Below, piece after piece: positions 57,839 to 64,000 of a stretch of DNA of 64,000 bases. A program made the translations under genes and the position numbers. Source of the stretch: Diadema setosum (lineage: Eukaryota > Echinodermata > Echinoidea > Diadematoida > Diadematidae); NCBI GenBank assembly GCA_033980235.1, contig CM067075.1, forward strand, positions 14,476,716-14,540,715, written 5' to 3'. The notes beneath the pieces are model-generated. The model searched no databases and was not told the origin of the DNA. It worked only from the letters and a program-made list of their open reading frames with translations. Position 1 is the stretch's first letter; each line of letters starts with the position of its first letter.

Positions 57839-58995
57839 TGTTACGACCAAAATCACTCTGAGAATGATCGCACAAAAGAAACAATCAACTAATGTTCAGG
57901 CGGTTTATTAACAGTGATATTGTGGGTACAGACTCGTAATCGGTTTTCACATCAGTACAATAATGATCAATACAAACAATTACAAATCGGTAATAGAATC
58001 ACTTACATGCATTACAGTCCAAAATTTGAAAGCAAGTAACCCTTTGACAGTGTCCAGATACGATGTTCGATGCACAGATGAATGATCCGCGATGCACCGA
58101 TGAATGATACCTCAGACGTAAATCCAGAGGCGCAGGTTGTGATAATCCTCGTTATTAATCCGGGGTAAAATCCACAATGTATGTCCACGGCGAAACGTAC
58201 AAAATCCAAAAGTTATGACGACCACGTCCAGTTGATGCGTTGAATGATGATTCACTTTATAATGTCCAGCAAGGAATCCAGCCCGTCACAGCTTTGCCGT
58301 AATAATGTCCGTTGACACTAAAATATGGAGTCTATCTCCAACGTAGGCAAATTAATTCTCTACAGGCAAAATGTCTCCCAGGCCTTATCTCCACAAACAC
58401 AATTTGTATAGCAGGTCAGCAGGTAACACAGGACTGACTATAACAAGTCGCTTCAGAGCCAGAAGTGACGTAACTCTCAGAGCAGTGGTGTTGGGTACTC
58501 TGCCTACCTCAGAATTTCTCCTGCTTATATACTATCCATTCACCCCTTTCTAGTACATTCTGTAATTTTCTCCAACCTGGGGCCACACACCTGAACATAC
58601 TAGCAAGTCCAAATTCCAGGAATCCTGGATGACTCACTGCCTAATATGTGCATAACATCAGTTGCCAAAATTAACTACCAATCACATTGGGTTACAAGGG
58701 CAGTGCCTCACTCAGCCAGCACTTCCTAGAATTTTCTGGAATGGGTGAAATCATTCTAGATTGAGTGAGCTGTAATGTATTTCCTGTCACATGCATACAT
58801 GTACTGTAGCTACATTGTATACCACATAGAAAATTCTCCACTGATCTGGTCAGCCTGTATGTACTACATCTATATCATATAGAATGTTCTCCATTAATCT
58901 GGTCACCCTGTGTACATACAATGTGCACATTAAAACAACCATGCATACAACCTTGATACATGTACATATAAGTACTTGTGTGTACATTTGTGACA
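57839..58995 (-). repeat. 3' LTR of Gmr1-like retrotransposon
   Basis: On the minus strand it begins TGTCACAAATG right after a GGGGGATGG purine tract and ends GGTCGTAACA: TGT..ACA ends, 1,157 bp. An AATAAA (plus-strand TTTATT at 57904-57909) lies near its 3' end. Borders are inferred from the ends alone because the second LTR is outside the window. Confidence 0.65.
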
Positions 58996-59313
58996 CCATC
59001 CCCCATGGGAAAAAGAAAGCCTTGCCGTAGCAAGGGTTTCTTTTACCTTCACAGTTTCTCATTGTTATTTACAACGAATGTGAGGTAAAATCCAAATCAA
59101 GCAACAACAATCACATACTATCACATGCCTTTTGAATAGCTGCATTAATTCCATGTTCTCTTTTCATGGATACCATTTACAATGATATTGCTTGGATTCT
59201 CGAAGCTTATACAATCATGTCAAACTGTTTTGCATACATTAATGGATATGCTAAACACATACACTGTAAATGATATGCGGTGAAAACTTTTCACCTTTGA
59301 TACTCTCTTCATG

Positions 59314-62300
59314 TTACACTCTTGACAAAGCGTCAGCAATTACATTATTTTTGCCTGCCACATGTTTGATTTTGAGTGCATATGGCTGCGTCATCATGCT
59401 CCATCTGAACAATCTGTTGTTCTTCATTTTGAACCGGTCTAAAAAGACCAAGGGGTTGTGGTCAGTATAGACCGTGATCTCCCCTTTGCTATTGGTCAAG
59501 TACACTTCATATTGCTGGAGGGCAAGGATGAGACTGAGAGCCTCCTTCTCGATAGTTGAGTACTTCTTTTGGTATGCGTTCAACTTTTTGGAAAAGTAGC
59601 TAACCGGACGTTCAGTGCCTTCTTCATCTTCTTGGAGCAAAACCGCTCCCACTCCTACATCACTAGCATCTATTGCCACTTTGAATGGCTTTTGGAAGTC
59701 AGGAGCTGCCAAAACAGGCTCATTAGCAAGGACTGCTTTTAGTTTCTCGAAGGCTCTTTGACACTCATCAGTCCAGGTGTACTTTGCCTTGCCCTTCAGC
59801 AGGTTTGTTAGGGGGGTGACTACAGTGCTGAAATTCGGTACAAATTTCCTGTAGAAACCAGCCATGCCCAGAAATCTGAGCAACTCCTTCTTGGATTGGG
59901 GGATGGGAAAGCCTAGTATAGCTTCTACCTTGGCTTCTCTTGGCAATACCTGTCCCTGACCGACTACATGCCCGAGATACACCACTTTGGCCTTTGCAAA
60001 TTCACTCTTTGCCAGATTAATCACCAATCCGGCCTCCTTGAGTCGATCAAAAAGTTGCCGCAAGTGTGTAATGTGCTCCTGCCACGTGTCACTATACACT
60101 AGAATGTCATCAATGTATACTACACAGTTGTCAAGCCCGGCAATGATTTGGTTTGTCAGCCGTTGGAAGGTGGCCGGAGCATTTTTCATGCCAAATGGCA
60201 TTACTTTGCATTGGAACAAGCCATCTGGTGTGGCAAAGGCAGAAATCTCCCTGGCTTTGTCGGTCAAGGGCACTTGCCAGTATCCCTTTAGAAGGTCTAT
60301 TTTACTGACATATGCAGAATTTCCGACCCTGTCAATGCAGTCTTCTAGTCTGGGAATGGGGAAAGAGTCTGTTTTCGTCACGGCATTCACCTTTCTGTAA
60401 TCTATACAGAATCTTTGAGACCCATCCGGTTTGGGCACCATGACGATTGGGGAGCTCCAACTGCTTTTACTCGGTTCTATTATGTCATTGTCGAACATGT
60501 ACTGAACCTCTTCCCTTACTTCTTGCAGTTTGCTCGGGTTTAACCTGTAAGGGTTTTGCTTGATAGGGTCAGCATCTCCTACATCAACATCATGTACAGC
60601 CAGAGGGGTGCAACCTGGTTTGTCTTTACACACTTCTTTGTACTCATGTAACAGACTAGTCACATCTTTCCTCTGATCTTCAGGTAGGTAGTTCAGTGCC
60701 TCATCTACTTTCCCTAACATCTCTGAGTTAGACAACCTGGCACTAGAGGGCTCACTTCCATTCTCATCTTGAGCTTCTTCCTCTTCATCTACTTCATCTT
60801 CTACCACCTGAGCTACGCCTACAGGCTGACTAGCCTTTCTCTCATAGTACTCTTTCAGCATGTTTACATGACACACCCTCTGATCTTTTCGTCTGTCTGG
60901 CGTACTGATCACATAGTTCACATCATTGAGTTTCTTTTTGACACAGTATGGGCCACTGAACTTGGCTTTCAGTGGTTCACCTTGTATGGGCAGCAGTACA
61001 AGAACTTTGTCACCTGGTTTGAAGGTTCGGGCTTTGGCATTTTTGTCTGCCTTTCTCTTCATTGAATCTTGTGACTTTTTCAAGTGTTCCCTAGCTACCT
61101 CACAAGCCTTTGAAAGCCTTTCACGAAACTTTGACACATAGTCAAGTAGGTGGACCTCATCATCCTCAGTCATGAATTTCTCTTTGATGAGCTTCAGTGG
61201 GCCCCTAACTTCATGACCGTACACCAACTCAAATGGGCTGAAACCCGTCGACTCATTTGGGGAGTCCCTCGTTGCGAACAGCAGGAAAGGGATGCCCTTA
61301 TCCCAATCCTCGGGATACTCCTCACAAAATGCCCTAATCATTGTCTTTAGGGTCTGGTGGTAGCGCTCTAACGCACCTTGGGATTGGGGATGATAAGCTG
61401 ACGACTTCAGCTGCTTCACACCCAAACGATACATCACCTCTTGAAATATGCCTGACATGAAATTTGACCCTTGGTCAGACTGCACTTCCTTGGGCAACCC
61501 ATACCTAGTGAAAAACTGCACTAGAGCATCTACCACAGTCTTAGCAGTGATATTTCGCAATGGGATAGCCTCTGGAAACCGTGTAGACATATCCATGATT
61601 GTCAAGAGGTACTTATGACCCGACCTAGTCCTAGGCAAAGGTCCAACACAGTCAACTAGAACCCGACTGAATGGTTCTTCAAACGCAGGTATCGGAATCA
61701 ATGGCGCCGGCTTCACTGAATGCTGTGGTTTACCAGCCACCTGACATGTGTGACAAGTCTTGCAAAACTCAGCCACATCCACATTCAATCCTGGCCAATA
61801 GAAATGCCTCATGATCCGATTCTTTGTCTTTCTGACGCCTAAATGGCCGCCAACAGGTAACTCGTGAGCAATCCTCAAGATCTCACCGCGGTAACTAGGA
61901 GGGACAACAACTTGACGGACCACCGTCCAATCCTCATCAGCTGGCCTATGGGGAGGTCTCCACTTCCTCATCAAAATGCCATCTTTGACATAATAGCACT
62001 CAGGGACCTTTTCAGCCTCAGCCTCAGAACACGCCGTCTGAGACAAGCCTTTCAACTCAGAGTCTGCCTGCTGTGCTTCAACCAAGGAAGACTTGCTAAA
62101 CAGCCCATTACTGTTAGCCTCGGAGCCTAATACAGCAACCCCATCATTCAAATCCTTGAAAAAGGTTTCTGCCAACCAAACACCGGAATTCTCCTCCACA
62201 TCAACAGAATCCGCATCATCTTGAACAGCTCTACGAGCCTGAGACCTAGTCACAACACAATCTGGGAAAATCCCAGGAAACTCCTCCTGCAACTGCTCAG

Positions 62301-63990
62301 TTTCAGCAACCACCACTGGTTTATCCGAAACAACTGGAGACGCAACCACCTTATCCCCAGCCAAGTCATTCCCCAACAAAAAGTCAATGCCTGCCATGGG
62401 CAACTCAGGAACAACTCCAACAGTGACAGGACCAGATACTAGGTCACACTTCAAATCCACTCTATACAGTGGTACTGACATATAACTGCCATCAACAGTC
62501 TGAATCAAGACTTTTGCATTCACTGCACTATCTGGTGGAAAAGTCATACCACCATCCACCATTAACGACTGAGAGGCCCCCGTATCCCGCAGGATGACTA
62601 CTGGTTTACCTGCCTCACCAGAAGTACATGGGGTCACCTCACCATCAAACAAAAAGCTACGATAGCTCTCATCCACCTGCTTAGTCCTATCTTTGAATTT
62701 GGGAGATCGACTTTCAATGGCCTGTGTTTCACTGAAAGGGACACTATTTTCGGGTAGGACACTTTTTGACATGACAAATCCCATGTCCTTCTTTGTTTTG
62801 TTTTGCAACTTCCAACACTGTGACTTTACGTGCCCTGTCTTGTTACAGTGAAAACATTTGATGACATTTGCACTTGTACTGGACCCTTTGTCAGATTGAG
62901 GCTTTGGTGCCGATGAAGTTTCAGAACTCGTGCCTTTTTCAGAACCAGCGTTCTTTGGATTGCTCGATTGAATTTTGTCTCTCTTGTTTCCAGAGAAATT
63001 CCTGAAAGGTGGTCTGTTGTCATTTCTGTGGGTCAGCTCATACTCATCAGCCATCAAGGCTGCTTTATGCAAACTTGTCACTTTGTGATCATCCAAATGT
63101 GACCTCACACTGAAAGCAACACTCTTTTTGAATTCTTCCAAGAGAACAACCTCACGTAGGTTATCAAAATCCTGATCTAATTGTAGTGATCTGTACCACC
63201 TATCAAACATCATTTCTTTTTCACGAGCAAACTCAACATGTGTCTGGCCTGGTTTGCGGTACGAATTTCTGAACTTATGTCTGTATGCCTCTGGCACCAA
63301 CTCATATGCATTCAACACTGCTTTCTTGACTGTAGCATAGTCACGTGATTGCTCTTTGGAAAGAGATGAGTACACATCGGCTGCTTTGCCGACAAACACA
63401 CTTTGAAGGAGCATGGGCCAAAATTCCTGTGGCCAGTTCAAACTGTCAGCCACCTTCTCAAATGACACAAAATATGCATCGACTCTGTTTTCTTCAAACT
63501 TTGGCACCAGTCGAATGTTTTTGGCCAAATCGAATTCAGGGGGAGCCCTTTCACGATTTCCAACAGTCTGTGCATGAGCCAATTCTATCTCACGCAATTT
63601 CATTTGTTGCTCCATTTCAAATTTTCTCATTTCCATTTGTTCTTTCTCCCTCTCTCTTTCTAATCTCATCTTCTCTTTTTCCAGTTCTACTTCCCTTGCT
63701 CTTTCTCTCTCCTTCATTTCCAATTTAGCAAGCTCAAGCCGTGTTTGATCTGAAATTTTAGCTTGGTCTGAAGTGTCAATTTCTTCTTTGAGCTCCAAGT
63801 GACCAGCTACTAAGTCAAGAATCTCTGCCTTTCTTACACCTTGTGGAACATCTATGTTTAAATGCTGTGCAATAGCAGTCAAATCACATTTGCGTAACCG
63901 TTGCAAATCTTTGAGGGACAAATCTGTCCTCTGAACAAATGCCTGAACATCCATTGTACTGATTGACATTGTCACATGTATTACACACAA
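59314..63990 (-). CDS. Gag-protease-integrase-RT-RNase H polyprotein (Gmr1 order)
   Basis: One uninterrupted frame of 1558 residues. In order: helical SAP-like N-terminus (about 14-65), charged coiled coil (about 88-140), capsid region of the type related to SCAN domains (about 150-325), one zinc knuckle CFHCNKTGHVKSQC (379-392), aspartic protease with DTG at 469-471, integrase with H709, H716, C743, C746 and catalytic D780, D839, E875 (35 residues between the last two), a GPY/F-type module (about 1012-1050), an acidic linker, RT with YIDD at 1292-1295, and RNase H (D1441, E1483, D1510, D1553) ending the protein. All catalytic residues are present. Integrase upstream of RT is the known Gmr1 arrangement, unlike other Ty3/Gypsy elements. 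The first ATG is at 63990; in-frame ATGs 7 and 12 codons later are alternatives. No envelope frame. Confidence 0.92.
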   Translation of the reverse strand: MCVIHVTMSISTMDVQAFVQRTDLSLKDLQRLRKCDLTAIAQHLNIDVPQGVRKAEILDLVAGHLELKEEIDTSDQAKISDQTRLELAKLEMKERERAREVELEKEKMRLEREREKEQMEMRKFEMEQQMKLREIELAHAQTVGNRERAPPEFDLAKNIRLVPKFEENRVDAYFVSFEKVADSLNWPQEFWPMLLQSVFVGKAADVYSSLSKEQSRDYATVKKAVLNAYELVPEAYRHKFRNSYRKPGQTHVEFAREKEMMFDRWYRSLQLDQDFDNLREVVLLEEFKKSVAFSVRSHLDDHKVTSLHKAALMADEYELTHRNDNRPPFRNFSGNKRDKIQSSNPKNAGSEKGTSSETSSAPKPQSDKGSSTSANVIKCFHCNKTGHVKSQCWKLQNKTKKDMGFVMSKSVLPENSVPFSETQAIESRSPKFKDRTKQVDESYRSFLFDGEVTPCTSGEAGKPVVILRDTGASQSLMVDGGMTFPPDSAVNAKVLIQTVDGSYMSVPLYRVDLKCDLVSGPVTVGVVPELPMAGIDFLLGNDLAGDKVVASPVVSDKPVVVAETEQLQEEFPGIFPDCVVTRSQARRAVQDDADSVDVEENSGVWLAETFFKDLNDGVAVLGSEANSNGLFSKSSLVEAQQADSELKGLSQTACSEAEAEKVPECYYVKDGILMRKWRPPHRPADEDWTVVRQVVVPPSYRGEILRIAHELPVGGHLGVRKTKNRIMRHFYWPGLNVDVAEFCKTCHTCQVAGKPQHSVKPAPLIPIPAFEEPFSRVLVDCVGPLPRTRSGHKYLLTIMDMSTRFPEAIPLRNITAKTVVDALVQFFTRYGLPKEVQSDQGSNFMSGIFQEVMYRLGVKQLKSSAYHPQSQGALERYHQTLKTMIRAFCEEYPEDWDKGIPFLLFATRDSPNESTGFSPFELVYGHEVRGPLKLIKEKFMTEDDEVHLLDYVSKFRERLSKACEVAREHLKKSQDSMKRKADKNAKARTFKPGDKVLVLLPIQGEPLKAKFSGPYCVKKKLNDVNYVISTPDRRKDQRVCHVNMLKEYYERKASQPVGVAQVVEDEVDEEEEAQDENGSEPSSARLSNSEMLGKVDEALNYLPEDQRKDVTSLLHEYKEVCKDKPGCTPLAVHDVDVGDADPIKQNPYRLNPSKLQEVREEVQYMFDNDIIEPSKSSWSSPIVMVPKPDGSQRFCIDYRKVNAVTKTDSFPIPRLEDCIDRVGNSAYVSKIDLLKGYWQVPLTDKAREISAFATPDGLFQCKVMPFGMKNAPATFQRLTNQIIAGLDNCVVYIDDILVYSDTWQEHITHLRQLFDRLKEAGLVINLAKSEFAKAKVVYLGHVVGQGQVLPREAKVEAILGFPIPQSKKELLRFLGMAGFYRKFVPNFSTVVTPLTNLLKGKAKYTWTDECQRAFEKLKAVLANEPVLAAPDFQKPFKVAIDASDVGVGAVLLQEDEEGTERPVSYFSKKLNAYQKKYSTIEKEALSLILALQQYEVYLTNSKGEITVYTDHNPLVFLDRFKMKNNRLFRWSMMTQPYALKIKHVAGKNNVIADALSRV

Positions 63991-64000
63991 TGTACAATTG

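Larger units (their letters stand above)
57839..64000 (-). mobile_element. Gmr1-like Ty3/Gypsy retrotransposon, 5' end cut by window
   Basis: 3' LTR, a 318-bp untranslated segment (58996-59313) and the full polyprotein; the leader, primer-binding site and 5' LTR lie to the right of the window. The coding order places integrase before reverse transcriptase. With no stop or frameshift in 4.7 kb it appears young. Confidence 0.85.

Noticed and set aside
59987..63728. Plus-strand frames across the Gmr1-like polyprotein
   Set aside because: Antisense shadows of an unambiguous 1558-codon minus-strand frame.

Overview
This looks like nuclear DNA of an invertebrate animal, most likely a marine deuterostome (echinoderm, hemichordate or cephalochordate). 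Genes are split into small phase-1 exons with GT..AG introns. Extracellular modules (Ig, FN3, EGF) dominate, the long introns are full of miniature inverted-repeat elements (MITEs), microsatellites and homopolymer runs, and there is a Gmr1-type Ty3/Gypsy retrotransposon, a group described from deuterostomes. The species cannot be named from the sequence. There is no operon, CRISPR array or recognisable rRNA/tRNA gene.

Host genes (all +). (1) 1-19732: the 3' part of a cell-surface receptor gene: Ig-like exon, nephrin-style FN3 exon, 21-nt microexon, a four-cysteine exon of unknown type, a transmembrane exon and two cytoplasmic exons with tyrosine motifs, one fitting the ITIM pattern. (2) 22718-38599: a five-exon gene for a secreted protein of about 251 residues: signal peptide, novel exon, four-cysteine EGF-like exon, and two exons forming a C-terminal domain with a weak galectin-like layout. 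(3) 47643-56867: a tandem paralogue with the same exon order, alignable introns and the same leader block. Its second exon has a +4 frameshift and in-frame stop, and the splice acceptor of its fourth exon is lost, so it may be a decaying copy or may be spliced differently.

Mobile DNA. 7.5-18.4 kb, one intron of gene 1, holds a nested stack: a 7,150-bp element with perfect 17-bp terminal inverted repeats sits inside an older MITE, and itself contains an inverted-arm element with iterated motifs, a direct duplication of about 832 bp, a TTAA MITE and an element with arms of about 60 bp. Next to it, a piggyBac-like MITE (TTAA/CCCTAA ends) interrupts an array of about 150-bp units carrying AGGTCA-type direct repeats. 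30.9-36.4 kb, in intron 3 of gene 2, is a decayed Ty3/Gypsy element with conventional domain order, both LTRs and two MITEs inserted in it. 57.8 kb to the right edge is a Gmr1-like element on the minus strand with an uninterrupted 1558-codon gag-protease-integrase-RT-RNase H polyprotein and its 3' LTR; the 5' LTR lies outside the window.

19.7-22.6 kb and 38.6-47.5 kb are intergenic with no gene that I can support.
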